DNA from: an uncultured SAR86 cluster bacterium | GTDB taxonomy: Bacteria > Pseudomonadota > Gammaproteobacteria > Magnimaribacterales > D2472 | NCBI GenBank assembly: GCA_905478035.1 | Contig: CAJQGX010000011.1 | Coordinates: forward strand, 1 to 64,000 | Reading direction: 5' to 3' | Length of the DNA: 64,000 nt | Shown here: piece after piece, positions 1 to 8,425 of the stretch | How the letters are laid out: the number at the start of each line of letters is the position of its first letter | Numbering within the stretch: the stretch's first letter is position 1 | The notes under the pieces: generated by a model | What the model was told of the DNA's origin: nothing | Seen by the model: the letters and a program-made list of their open reading frames with translations, nothing else | Databases searched by the model: none | Position numbers and translations under genes: made by a program

Positions 1-1440
1 GTTTTAGCAGATCAACACTATGAGTCTTTTATTGAAAGATTTAAATCATTCCCCATAAACATAAAACTTTTAACACGACATTCAAAAACATCAATTAAAA
101 AAGAAATAGTTGAAGAATTCAATTCAAAGAATATTGATATTATTATAGGTACTCATGCCCTATTCACAGCGGGTATAGATTTTACAAATACAGGCTTACT
201 TGTTGTTGATGAAGAACATAAATTCGGTATTAAACAAAAAGATGTAATCAAAAGTAAACAAGAAAACATTCACATACTATACCTTTCAGCAACTCCAATC
301 CCACGAACAATGAATTTTATATTTTCTGGTTTAAAAGAGTTTTCATTTCTCCACACTCCACCAAAAAATAGAATAAGCATTAAATCATTTTTAAAAGTTC
401 ATAGTAGACAATTAATCAAAGAAGCTATTTCAAGAGAAAAATCTCGTGGAGGTCAATGCTTTATTGTTCAAAATGATATATCTAAAATGAATATGCTAAA
501 AGATGAGATTAATAGACTTTTACCAAATTTAAATATCGGTATTGCTCACGGAAAGCTAAATAAAAAAGAAATAAGTGATGTTATGACAGGGTTTGATATT
601 GGCGAATTAGATATATTAATCTGTACTACAATTGTTGAAATGGGTTTAGACATTCCAAATGCTAATACAATTTTAATTATTGATTCACAAAACTTTGGCT
701 TATCACAACTTCACCAGCTAAGAGGAAGAGTTGGAAGATCATCTAAACAAGGATATTGCTACTTTCTTATACCTATTCCAGATCTTTCTAAAATAGCCAA
801 AGAAAGACTTGATTCAATAATAAGACTATCAGCACTTGGATCAGGCTTTTTTATAGCTCAGGAAGATTTAGAAATTCGGGGTGGAGGTGAAATGCTCGGT
901 GATAAGCAAAGCGGGCACATTAACTCTGTCGGAATAAATTTATATTTATCAATGCTAAAAAATGCACTTGATAAATTTAAAAACAATGATGAGAAAGAAC
1001 TGATTCAAACCGAAATAAATTTTTATGATTCAAGTTATATTAGTGATTCATATCTACCTTCTGCATTAGAAAGACTAAAAATATATAAATCTATTAATAA
1101 TGTTAAAAATATAAGTGAGCTAAATTTAATTAGCTCTAATCTAAGTGATAGATGTGGAGTTTTGCCTGAAGAAGCTAAGAATTTAATAAGCAATGCCCAC
1201 TTAAGTTTGTTGATTAAAAATAGTGGAATATTAAAAATAAATTCTACATCTAATAAAACTTCATTATTGTTATCTACAAAAATTAAAAAAGAAATTTTTG
1301 ACAGAATATTGACACTTGTAACCAATGAGCCAAATAATTATTCTATTAATAAAGATAATAAATTTATTATAAATAAGGAAGAAGGTGATCATGTTAAAAG
1401 AAGGGAGATGGTATTTAGCCTACTAAATGAAATTATTTAA
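1..1440 (+). CDS. mfd: Transcription-repair coupling factor Mfd, C-terminal part (5' truncated by window)
   Basis: The reading frame is open from base 1 and ends with TAA at 1440, giving 479 residues, so only the 3' part of a gene of roughly 1,150 codons is present. Helicase motif II (DEEH, bases 208-219) and motif III (SATPIPRT) are followed by helicase motifs V and VI (TTIVEMGLDIPNAN, QLRGRVGR) and then by the Mfd-specific TRCF tail (ERLKIYKSI, DRCGVLPEEA). RecG shares the helicase part but not this tail. Mfd removes RNA polymerase stalled at DNA lesions and recruits UvrA. The end overlaps the next gene by 14 bp, implying co-transcription. An ATG at 310 lies inside the helicase core and is not the start. 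Confidence 0.95.
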   Translation, partial: VLADQHYESFIERFKSFPINIKLLTRHSKTSIKKEIVEEFNSKNIDIIIGTHALFTAGIDFTNTGLLVVDEEHKFGIKQKDVIKSKQENIHILYLSATPIPRTMNFIFSGLKEFSFLHTPPKNRISIKSFLKVHSRQLIKEAISREKSRGGQCFIVQNDISKMNMLKDEINRLLPNLNIGIAHGKLNKKEISDVMTGFDIGELDILICTTIVEMGLDIPNANTILIIDSQNFGLSQLHQLRGRVGRSSKQGYCYFLIPIPDLSKIAKERLDSIIRLSALGSGFFIAQEDLEIRGGGEMLGDKQSGHINSVGINLYLSMLKNALDKFKNNDEKELIQTEINFYDSSYISDSYLPSALERLKIYKSINNVKNISELNLISSNLSDRCGVLPEEAKNLISNAHLSLLIKNSGILKINSTSNKTSLLLSTKIKKEIFDRILTLVTNEPNNYSINKDNKFIINKEEGDHVKRREMVFSLLNEII

Positions 1441-2293
1441 TCATATATATTTATTTGTTATATTTTCATTGGCCAGTTTATCAATTAGTTCGTCAGAGTT
1501 AAGCCAGTATAGAGTTGAGTTCATAATTTTTGAGCATGTTAATCAAAAATCTGTTGAGAAATTTAATTCAAATTTAGATCTTCCAAATGAGAAGTTAATA
1601 AATTTTATAGATAATGAGATACTGATTAATAAGAAAATTATTAATAATACCTCCACTGATACTTGGTACTCAAAGCTTTTCAAAAATATTTCTATTGATA
1701 GAGATCAGGTTATTAAAAAAAATGATGATCTATCAAATATCTCTATAAACCCAAAACTATGGTTTAAAAAAAATAATGAATTAGAAATATTAAATAAAAT
1801 TAATAGTAAATTAGAATCATCTAATCAATATAAGATTTTAAATAGCTATAGTTGGATTCAAAATATACCAAATTCAAAAGATTCTGTTTATTTATTTGAA
1901 GAAAATATAAATAAAAATTATGGTTATTTTATTAGATTTTATAGAAATAGATTTATGCACATTGATCTAAAGGCATATATTGGTAGAAAAAATAATACTT
2001 CAAACGTTAATAGTACTTCTTTGTATATAGATAATTATAAAACTAAGCTTATAGAACAAACTAAAACATCAACCAACTTAATTAATAATGAGATTAAAGT
2101 TGACATAAAGTTAAATGATAAAAATGAATATATTAATTATGAACTGAAATCTATAAATACAGATAATACATATGAATTCATTGATACAAAATTAAATATA
2201 TTTATTGATGAGCAAAAAAGAATTTTTAATAAAGAGATACACTATTTTGATCATCCAAATTTTGGAATAATTATTTCTATAAACGAAATTTAG
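1427..2293 (+). CDS. csiV: CsiV-family periplasmic protein
   Basis: This 288-residue protein has a signal peptide (about residues 1-22, hydrophobic core YLFVIFSLASLSI) and then the family hallmark YRVEFIIFEH near residue 28. In Vibrio the family (cell shape integrity, peptidoglycan-binding) is an exported factor that influences periplasmic lytic activity, and in many gammaproteobacteria the gene directly follows mfd, as here. The start overlaps the mfd end by 14 bp. The rest is rich in Asn, Lys and Ile and weakly conserved, so the assignment rests on the N-terminal motif, the signal peptide and synteny. The 3' end overlaps nfuA tail to tail by 4 bp. Confidence 0.75.
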   Translation: MKLFNHIYLFVIFSLASLSISSSELSQYRVEFIIFEHVNQKSVEKFNSNLDLPNEKLINFIDNEILINKKIINNTSTDTWYSKLFKNISIDRDQVIKKNDDLSNISINPKLWFKKNNELEILNKINSKLESSNQYKILNSYSWIQNIPNSKDSVYLFEENINKNYGYFIRFYRNRFMHIDLKAYIGRKNNTSNVNSTSLYIDNYKTKLIEQTKTSTNLINNEIKVDIKLNDKNEYINYELKSINTDNTYEFIDTKLNIFIDEQKRIFNKEIHYFDHPNFGIIISINEI

Positions 2294-2883
2294 GCTTTAT
2301 AAAAAGCATTATCATCAATTGAATGATCTGTTGAATCTTTTACAGATTTAAGCTCAGGAATTTGCTCGATTAGAGTTTTCTCAATTCCATCTTTCAATGT
2401 CACATCAACCATTCCACAGCCCTGGCAACCTCCTCCAAATTGTAAAACGGCAATTCCAGTATTAGTAAATTCAACTAAACTTACCTCTCCACCATGAGAT
2501 TCAAGCATGGGATTAATTTCATTATAAATAACATAATTTATCCTATCTTCTGGTGGACTTTCTGGTGATATATTTGGCAATCTCGCATTAGGAGCCTTAA
2601 TTGTAAGTTGACCACCAAATGTATCATTATCAAAATTTACCTCAGCATCAACCAAAAAAGGAATACTTCTTTTTTCTACATTAACGTTAATTAATTCTAA
2701 TTCAATAATGACATCATCAGACTCAGCCTCTTCTGGTTTACAATACGCTAAACAAGTTTCAGCTTTTGGGGTGCCTGGATCAGAAATAAATATCCTTACG
2801 GATAAATTATTCTCATTCTTATCCATAAGTAATTTTGAAAGGTATTCTTCAGCTGATTTAGTAATATTAATAATTTCAGTCAT
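2290..2883 (-). CDS. nfuA: Fe-S biogenesis protein NfuA
   Basis: The 197 residues align along their length with E. coli NfuA (191 aa). The N-terminal degenerate A-type (HesB-like) domain contains DPGTPKAETCLAYC, and the C-terminal Nfu domain contains the cluster-ligating CxxC in FGGGCQGCGMVDVTLK (about residues 149-163). NfuA carries a [4Fe-4S] cluster at a dimer interface and hands it to apoproteins, especially under oxidative or iron stress. The gene is transcribed away from the following small gene, with the two start codons only 3 bp apart. Confidence 0.96.
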   Translation of the reverse strand: MTEIINITKSAEEYLSKLLMDKNENNLSVRIFISDPGTPKAETCLAYCKPEEAESDDVIIELELINVNVEKRSIPFLVDAEVNFDNDTFGGQLTIKAPNARLPNISPESPPEDRINYVIYNEINPMLESHGGEVSLVEFTNTGIAVLQFGGGCQGCGMVDVTLKDGIEKTLIEQIPELKSVKDSTDHSIDDNAFYKA

Positions 2884-2886
2884 AAC

Positions 2887-3054
2887 ATGTGGTTTAAAAG
2901 AATATTAGATTCATTTTTAGGAGTAAGATCAAAAAATGAACTAGAGAATGATATAAAAAAAGTAACCCTACCTAAACTAATAGTCTTATTTCTAGCAATT
3001 AATATAACATTTATTAGTCTAATATATTTCATAATCTTAACAATAATTAATTAA
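2887..3054 (+). CDS. DUF2970-like single-span membrane microprotein (55 aa)
   Basis: An ATG at 2887 opens a 55-codon frame ending TAA at 3054, one base before the trmA ATG. The product begins MWFKRILDSFLGVRSKNE and ends in one transmembrane helix (about residues 30-53). A short amphipathic head with a GVR motif, acidic linker, a Pro and a terminal helix is the pattern of DUF2970 proteins of proteobacteria; the match is from memory. The function of the family is unknown. No Shine-Dalgarno sequence is visible because the start lies 3 bp from the divergent nfuA start. Tight coupling to trmA supports reality. Confidence 0.65.
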   Translation: MWFKRILDSFLGVRSKNELENDIKKVTLPKLIVLFLAINITFISLIYFIILTIIN

Positions 3055-3055
3055 A

Positions 3056-4069
3056 ATGGATAAATTTACAAAAGCTATTAATCTAATTAGCGACCATTAT
3101 TATAGTGATATTTTAATAAACCATAGTCCAGCAAATGGCTATAGATCTCGTTGCGAATTTGGATATAAGAATGGTTTTTATACAATGTTTAATTCTGATG
3201 GAAAAAGACTTAACCTGCGCTCTTTTCCTGTAGCTAGACCTTCGATACAAAATATAATGAGTCCATTGCTTGACTGCATAAATTGCAATGAGGATCTCTA
3301 CAATAAACTATTTCAAGTAAATTTTAGAACAAACTCTATAAATAAAATTTTAGTAACTTTAATTTATCATAAACCTTTGAATGATGATTTGAAGCATCAA
3401 GCCATAAAACTTAGCGATAATCTTAATATTGATATTAACGTTAGGGCAAGAAAAGAGTTGTTTTCATCAGGGCAAGAATTACTAAGAGATCCTGTACATA
3501 GTTCTATATTTAATTTATATCAGACTGATCAGTCATTTTATCAACCTAATTATTTTCATATGCCGCAAATGATTTCTAAAGCGATTGAATTTATAGATGA
3601 TCCAAAAGATTTACTTGAGCTTTATTGTGGTTCTGGGACATTTACACTTCCCCTATCAACTATTTTTAATAGGGTTTTTGCTTCAGAAAGCAATAGACAA
3701 TCAATAAAGTGCATAACAAAGACTATTAATGAGCATAAAATAGATAATATTAAGTTTGCTAGATTGTCAGCAGAAGAAGTCTCAGAAGCTTTTCTAGGTA
3801 GAATATTTAGACGAATGGAAGGAATCAATATAAATGATTATGACTTCTCACATATTCTAGTTGACCCTCCAAGATCTGGTCTTGGTAAAAATGTAATGCC
3901 ATTATTAAATAACTTTGAAAATATTATCTATATCTCATGTAACTATGAGACATACGTAAAAGATTTTAAAATGCTTGATAATTATGAAATAAAAAAAATA
4001 GAAATATTTGATCAATTTCCAAATACACCTCATCTAGAGCTTGTTTCTATTCTCAAAAAAATTAATTAA
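3056..4069 (+). CDS. trmA: tRNA (uracil-54-C5)-methyltransferase TrmA
   Basis: This 337-residue protein (E. coli 366) makes the T54 ribothymidine of tRNAs using SAM. Visible motifs are QTDQSFYQPN before the methyltransferase domain, the SAM loop LLELYCGSGTFTLPL, DPPRSGL, and the nucleophile loop YISCNYET, where the catalytic Cys is kept. The C-terminal FDQFPNTPHLELV retains the general-base Glu. FRRMEGININDYDF is a TrmA rather than RlmD/RumA feature, and no Fe-S cysteine cluster is present. It starts one base after the DUF2970-like gene stop and is followed by a 68-bp gap. Confidence 0.95.
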   Translation: MDKFTKAINLISDHYYSDILINHSPANGYRSRCEFGYKNGFYTMFNSDGKRLNLRSFPVARPSIQNIMSPLLDCINCNEDLYNKLFQVNFRTNSINKILVTLIYHKPLNDDLKHQAIKLSDNLNIDINVRARKELFSSGQELLRDPVHSSIFNLYQTDQSFYQPNYFHMPQMISKAIEFIDDPKDLLELYCGSGTFTLPLSTIFNRVFASESNRQSIKCITKTINEHKIDNIKFARLSAEEVSEAFLGRIFRRMEGININDYDFSHILVDPPRSGLGKNVMPLLNNFENIIYISCNYETYVKDFKMLDNYEIKKIEIFDQFPNTPHLELVSILKKIN

Positions 4070-4118
4070 TTTAAATTAACTTAATAAATCTTAATTATAG
4101 TTTTACTTTGTATTAACA

Positions 4119-4131
4119 TAGTACTACACTA
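4119..4131 (+). promoter_or_regulatory. Candidate operator/promoter region of the his operon
   Basis: In the 68-bp gap before the operon a small inverted repeat TAGT-ACTAC-ACTA lies 7 bases from the first ATG. Weak promoter-like hexamers (TTTACT about 4102, TACACT about 4125) overlap it. Such a position would suit an operator for the TrpR-like protein encoded first in the operon, but it does not match the E. coli trp operator. No his leader peptide (run of His codons) or attenuator hairpin is visible. Confidence 0.25.
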
Positions 4132-4137
4132 CGACGC

Positions 4138-4410
4138 ATGAAAAATCTAAATGAAGCTTTATTATTATTAAAAACTAAATCTGAGGTAACTGAATTTCTA
4201 AATGATCTTTGTACACCATCAGAATTAAAAGCATTAAATGAACGGTGGTCGGTTGCACAGCTATTACATAAAGATGAAATGTCTTATCGAGAAATAGCTT
4301 CAAAATTAAATGCAAGTACTACAACAGTTACTAGAGTTGCTAGATTTTTGACAAATGAACCCTACAAAGGTTATCAAAAAATACTTAAAAGGATAAATAA
4401 TGAAAAATAG
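4138..4410 (+). CDS. TrpR/YerC-YecD family DNA-binding protein
   Basis: This 90-residue all-helical protein has the TrpR-superfamily layout: helices ending in LCTPSELKALNERWSVAQLL, then the helix-turn-helix MSYREIASKLNASTTTVTRVARFL. It matches the YerC/YecD subfamily rather than true TrpR: it has an LNERW motif and no evident tryptophan-binding residues. It is the first gene of the histidine operon and overlaps hisG by 11 bp, so it may regulate the operon. That role is inferred from position. Effector and operator are not known from the sequence. Confidence 0.85.
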   Translation: MKNLNEALLLLKTKSEVTEFLNDLCTPSELKALNERWSVAQLLHKDEMSYREIASKLNASTTTVTRVARFLTNEPYKGYQKILKRINNEK

Positions 4411-5263
4411 ATTGACCATCGCTATACAAAAAAGTGGAAGATTATCAGATCAAAGCAAGGATCTTATTCGAAAATCAGGTATTAATTTTTCAACTAAAGG
4501 AGATAAGCTGCTTGCAAAATCTAATAACCTTCCTATAGATATACTTTTTGTAAGAGATGATGATATTCCATCATTGGTTTCAAATGGTGATGCTGATCTT
4601 GCTATTGTTGGTGAGAATGTTCTTGTTGAGAAAACTCTATATAAAAAAAATAATACATTTAAAGTACTAGACTTAGGATTTTCAAAATGTAGATTATCTA
4701 TTGCTGCTCCTAATAATAAAAAAAACATGAGATTGGCTAATAAAAAAATAGCTACCTCTTATCCAAACATACTAAAAAAATATCTTGATGATAATAATAT
4801 AAAGGCAAGTGTTACTAATATTCATGGTTCTGTTGAACTTACCCCATATATTGGAATGTCAGACTGCATATGTGATTTAGTTTCTTCAGGAGCAACATTA
4901 GAAGCTAATAACCTTAATGAGATTAAAGTTATTATGGAATCACAAGCCGTCTTAATTAAAAGTAAAAAACTTTCAAAGAATAAAGTTCTAATAGCAGAGA
5001 AAGTTATTAATAGAATGCAAGGAGTTATAAATGCTATTGAAAGTAAGTACGTAATGCTTAATTCAGAAACTAAAAATGTTAAAGATATATGTAAATTATT
5101 ACCAGGATCTGAATCGCCAACAATAATTCCACTAGAAGATAATAATAAAGTAGCAATCCATGCTTTATGCCAAGAACCAATTTTTTGGGAAACAATGGAA
5201 AAATTAAAAAATAAAGGTGCTTCTTCAATCCTAGTTATGCCAGTTGAAAAAATACTTAATTAA
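4400..5263 (+). CDS. hisG: ATP phosphoribosyltransferase, long form (HisG)
   Basis: The 287-residue protein catalyses the first step of histidine synthesis, ATP + PRPP to phosphoribosyl-ATP. It begins RLTIAIQKSGRLSDQS; the substrate-binding region includes ELTPYIGMSDCICDLVSSGATLEANNL. The C-terminal 70-80 residues form the ACT-like regulatory domain of the long form (GSESPTIIPL, then a WETMEKLKNKGASSILVMPVEKIL end), so histidine feedback control without HisZ is expected. The stop shares its last A with the ATG of the next gene. Confidence 0.97.
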   Translation: MKNRLTIAIQKSGRLSDQSKDLIRKSGINFSTKGDKLLAKSNNLPIDILFVRDDDIPSLVSNGDADLAIVGENVLVEKTLYKKNNTFKVLDLGFSKCRLSIAAPNNKKNMRLANKKIATSYPNILKKYLDDNNIKASVTNIHGSVELTPYIGMSDCICDLVSSGATLEANNLNEIKVIMESQAVLIKSKKLSKNKVLIAEKVINRMQGVINAIESKYVMLNSETKNVKDICKLLPGSESPTIIPLEDNNKVAIHALCQEPIFWETMEKLKNKGASSILVMPVEKILN

Positions 5264-7137
5264 TGATGAAAGACATTACTCTAAACAAAGCTAATATAAG
5301 TCTTGATTTGAATAAAACTCAACCTCTATCAAAAAAAGTAATAAGTACAATAAGAAAGTTTGAAAAAATTATTTTGAACGAAGGTGATAATGGAATTCGT
5401 AATATCTCTTTATTATTAAATGAGAAACCCTTAAAAAAACTTAAGGTTTCAAAAAAAGAATTTACTGAATCTGAAAATGCCATTAATGATTCTTTGAAAT
5501 CAGCTATATTAATTGCTTACTCTAATATTAAAAAATATCACGAAAACCAACTTCAATCGTTGGGTTTAAATAAAATAGAAACAACGCCTGGAATAACACT
5601 TTGGACAGAGTTTAAGGCTATTGATAGAGTTGGTTTGTATATACCCGGTGGCTCTGCTCCATTATTTAGCTCATTATTAATGCAAGCAATACCTGCTTTG
5701 ATTGCAGGATGTAACGATATTGTTATTTGTACACCACCAGATAAAAATGGAAAAATTGATCCAGCTATACTTTGGGTAGCAAAATTATTAAATATAGAAA
5801 CTATATTTAAAGTTGGTGGCTCTCAGGCTATTTTTTCAATGGCTTATGGGACTGAGACAATTCCTAAGTGTCTAAAAATATTTGGTCCAGGTAATCAATA
5901 TGTCAACGAAGCAAAAAAATTAATCAATAACCATACCCCTATAGATATGCCAGCTGGTCCTAGCGAGGTTTATGTTGTCTCTGATGATATTTCAAAGGCT
6001 GATGTTATTGCTGCAGATCTACTGTCTCAACTTGAACACAGTGGTGATGCTAAAGCTGTGTTTATATCAAAAAATAAAAGCCTTATAAGCAAAGTTAAGG
6101 AACAGGTATCAGAACAAATAAAATTACTTTCGAGAGATTTAATTTTGAATGAAAGTATTACAAATTTATTATTTATAAAAGCTAAAAGTGATGAACAAAT
6201 TATTGAATGTATAAATACAAATGCACCTGAGCATCTAATATTATTAGATTCAGATTTTGTAAAATACTCTACATATATTCAAAATGCTGGTTCAGTATTT
6301 TGTGGAAGTTTTTCACCCGAATCATTCGGCGATTATGCATCTGGATCAAACCACACTCTTCCAACTTCAGGCTATGCAAAGACATATTCTGGCCTATCTG
6401 TAGCTGACTTTGGTAAAACATTATCGTTTCAGACTGCTTCACCTCAAGGTTTTACTAATCTATCTGAAACAGTAAAAATATTAGCAAATGCTGAAAAACT
6501 TGATGGTCACGCAAATGCTGTTAGTTTGAGAGAAAAATACATTTCTAACGAAGTAAATCAAAGATCATCTTTTATTAAAAGATCTACAAAAGAAACAAAT
6601 ATTTATATTAATTTAGATATTGATGGTTCAGGTAAATACAATATAAATACTGGCCTCAAGTTTTTTGATCATATGCTTGAACAATTTTCTAAACATGGAT
6701 CATTTGATATAACTATTCAGGCAATAGGTGATCTGGATATTGACGAGCATCATACAATAGAAGATGTTGCAATTTCACTTGGACAAGCATTTAAAGAAGC
6801 CATTGGAAAAAGATCAAATATAGAAAGATACTCTTCTAATGAGACTCTTGTTATGGATGAAACTATTTCGTCTGTTTCAATAGATATGGCCTCTCGCACA
6901 CTATTAAAAATGTCCTATCCTAAATTAAATGAATATATAGGCGACTTTCCATCAGAGATGTTTGAACATTTCTTTATTTCGTTTGTTAATACTCTCGGTT
7001 TTACTTGTCATATAACTACAGATGGTAAAAATTCTCATCATATAGTTGAGGCAACATTTAAAAGCTTTACTAGAGCACTGCATAAAGCCCTAAAAGTTAA
7101 TGATTTAAAAGTTTTATCAACAAAAGGTATTTTATGA
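5263..7137 (+). CDS. hisDB: HisD-HisB fusion: histidinol dehydrogenase + imidazoleglycerol-phosphate dehydratase
   Basis: One uninterrupted 624-codon frame encodes two enzymes. Residues 1 to about 430 are HisD (L-histidinol to L-histidine, NAD-linked), with the Zn/catalytic signatures QLEHSGDAKA, NAPEHL, FGDYASGSNHTLPT and LDGHANAVSLR. From R434 (base 6562) the protein is an IGP dehydratase, the C-terminal half of enterobacterial HisB: RSTKETNI, INTGLKFFDHML, DEHHTIEDV, MFEHFF, NSHHIVEATFKSF and the typical STKGIL end. The linker is only a few residues. In the E. coli order hisC and the HisB phosphatase domain lie between these units; both are missing, so the fusion probably arose by deletion. 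All visible metal-binding His motifs are intact. Overlaps hisH by ATGA. Confidence 0.95.
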   Translation: MMKDITLNKANISLDLNKTQPLSKKVISTIRKFEKIILNEGDNGIRNISLLLNEKPLKKLKVSKKEFTESENAINDSLKSAILIAYSNIKKYHENQLQSLGLNKIETTPGITLWTEFKAIDRVGLYIPGGSAPLFSSLLMQAIPALIAGCNDIVICTPPDKNGKIDPAILWVAKLLNIETIFKVGGSQAIFSMAYGTETIPKCLKIFGPGNQYVNEAKKLINNHTPIDMPAGPSEVYVVSDDISKADVIAADLLSQLEHSGDAKAVFISKNKSLISKVKEQVSEQIKLLSRDLILNESITNLLFIKAKSDEQIIECINTNAPEHLILLDSDFVKYSTYIQNAGSVFCGSFSPESFGDYASGSNHTLPTSGYAKTYSGLSVADFGKTLSFQTASPQGFTNLSETVKILANAEKLDGHANAVSLREKYISNEVNQRSSFIKRSTKETNIYINLDIDGSGKYNINTGLKFFDHMLEQFSKHGSFDITIQAIGDLDIDEHHTIEDVAISLGQAFKEAIGKRSNIERYSSNETLVMDETISSVSIDMASRTLLKMSYPKLNEYIGDFPSEMFEHFFISFVNTLGFTCHITTDGKNSHHIVEATFKSFTRALHKALKVNDLKVLSTKGIL

Positions 7138-7709
7138 GTGTTGGGATTGTTGACTGTGGAGGCGCAAATCTTAACTCCATTAAATATGCTCTAAGAAGAA
7201 TAAATGTGGATGCTGAGGTTTCATCAAGCATTGATGTATTAAAAACAAAAGATGCTTTTATACTTCCAGGAGTAGGTTCTGCTGGTGTGGTAATGAGTTA
7301 TTTAAAAAATAAAAAGCTAGATGAATTTATATGCAATACAAATAAATTAACACTTGGAATATGTATTGGTATGCATGTTTTATTTGATTATTCAGAAGAA
7401 GATAATACTAAATGCCTCGGTCTTATTAAGGGCGAAATAAAAAAATTTAAATCTGACTCTAAACCTATACCGCAAATGGGATGGAACTATGTTGATGGAA
7501 TAGATGAATTTACATCCATAAGCAATTATTATTATTTTGCTAATAGTTATTATTCAAGAAATACTAAAGAATGTTTTGGTACATCTAGCTATATTAATAA
7601 AATAACTAGCATAGTAAGGAAAAACAATTATATTGGATGTCAATTTCATCCAGAAAAATCATCTACTGCTGGTGAGTTATTTTTAAAATACTTTATTAAT
7701 CAAATATGA
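7134..7709 (+). CDS. hisH: Imidazole glycerol phosphate synthase, glutaminase subunit (HisH)
   Basis: This 191-residue class I glutamine amidotransferase supplies ammonia to HisF. The oxyanion motif ILPGVGSAG, the nucleophile elbow LGICIGMHVL and the His/Glu pair CQFHPEKSS are present. The elbow reads GICIGMH where most members have GICLGMQ, a mild substitution after the catalytic Cys. Start and stop overlap hisDB and hisA by 4 bp each, typical of translational coupling. Confidence 0.96.
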   Translation: MSVGIVDCGGANLNSIKYALRRINVDAEVSSSIDVLKTKDAFILPGVGSAGVVMSYLKNKKLDEFICNTNKLTLGICIGMHVLFDYSEEDNTKCLGLIKGEIKKFKSDSKPIPQMGWNYVDGIDEFTSISNYYYFANSYYSRNTKECFGTSSYINKITSIVRKNNYIGCQFHPEKSSTAGELFLKYFINQI

Positions 7710-8425
7710 AAATAATTCCAGCTATAGATATTCTTGATGGAAAATGTGTAAGACTCTTAAGAGGAAACTTTGATGATGTAACAATTTATTCAAAGAGCCC
7801 CCTTGATCAAGTTAGAAAATTTAAAGATGCAGGATTTTCGTATATACATATCGTTGATTTGGACGCTGCACTCTCTGGAAAGAATAAAAACTTATCTCTT
7901 ATAAAATCCATAGCAAATATCGAATCTATTAAGATTCAGGTTGGTGGTGGTATAAGATCAATAGATACAATAAATAACTTGCTTGAGATTGGTGTAGATA
8001 GGTTAATTGTTGGAACGGCTGCAATAAAAAATATTGATTTCCTAAATCAAATAAAAAAAGAAAATATTTCAGACCAAATAATATTTGGTTTAGATTTTGT
8101 GAGCACAAAAAATGAGCCTATGTTATTTGTTAATGGATGGACTGAAAATACAAGAATAAATATTTTTGATTATCTTAGAACTAATAATTGGATTAAAAAT
8201 ATTCTTGTTACAGATATTTCAAAAGATGGAACTTTGGAAGGCCCTAATCTTAATATATATAAAAAACTCCTTTTAGATAAAAGTCTTAACCTGATTGCAT
8301 CGGGAGGTATCGGTGGTATTGATGATATTTCAAATCTCATAGAGATTGGAAGTCATGAGTGTGTAATTGGAAAAGCTATATATGAAAATAAAGTAACTTT
8401 GAATGAGTTAATAAATGCTAACTAA
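7706..8425 (+). CDS. hisA: ProFAR isomerase (HisA)
   Basis: The 239-residue (beta/alpha)8 barrel begins MKIIPAIDILDGKCVRL with the catalytic Asp in AIDILDGKCVRL. It has the phosphate-binding motifs VGGGIRS and ASGGIGGIDD and the second catalytic Asp in LVTDISKDGTLEGPN. It converts ProFAR to PRFAR. The start overlaps the hisH stop (ATGA) and the end overlaps hisF by 11 bp. Confidence 0.97.
   Translation: MKIIPAIDILDGKCVRLLRGNFDDVTIYSKSPLDQVRKFKDAGFSYIHIVDLDAALSGKNKNLSLIKSIANIESIKIQVGGGIRSIDTINNLLEIGVDRLIVGTAAIKNIDFLNQIKKENISDQIIFGLDFVSTKNEPMLFVNGWTENTRINIFDYLRTNNWIKNILVTDISKDGTLEGPNLNIYKKLLLDKSLNLIASGGIGGIDDISNLIEIGSHECVIGKAIYENKVTLNELINAN

Noticed and set aside
2708..2908. 66-codon plus-strand frame spanning the nfuA 5' end
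   Set aside because: It is antisense to conserved nfuA codons. The real plus-strand gene in this area starts at 2887 in another frame.
4111..4137. E. coli trp-operator-like site before the his operon
   Set aside because: The inverted repeat has TAGT/ACTA arms in the opposite arrangement to the ACTAGT core of the trp operator, so it is kept only as an unassigned candidate.
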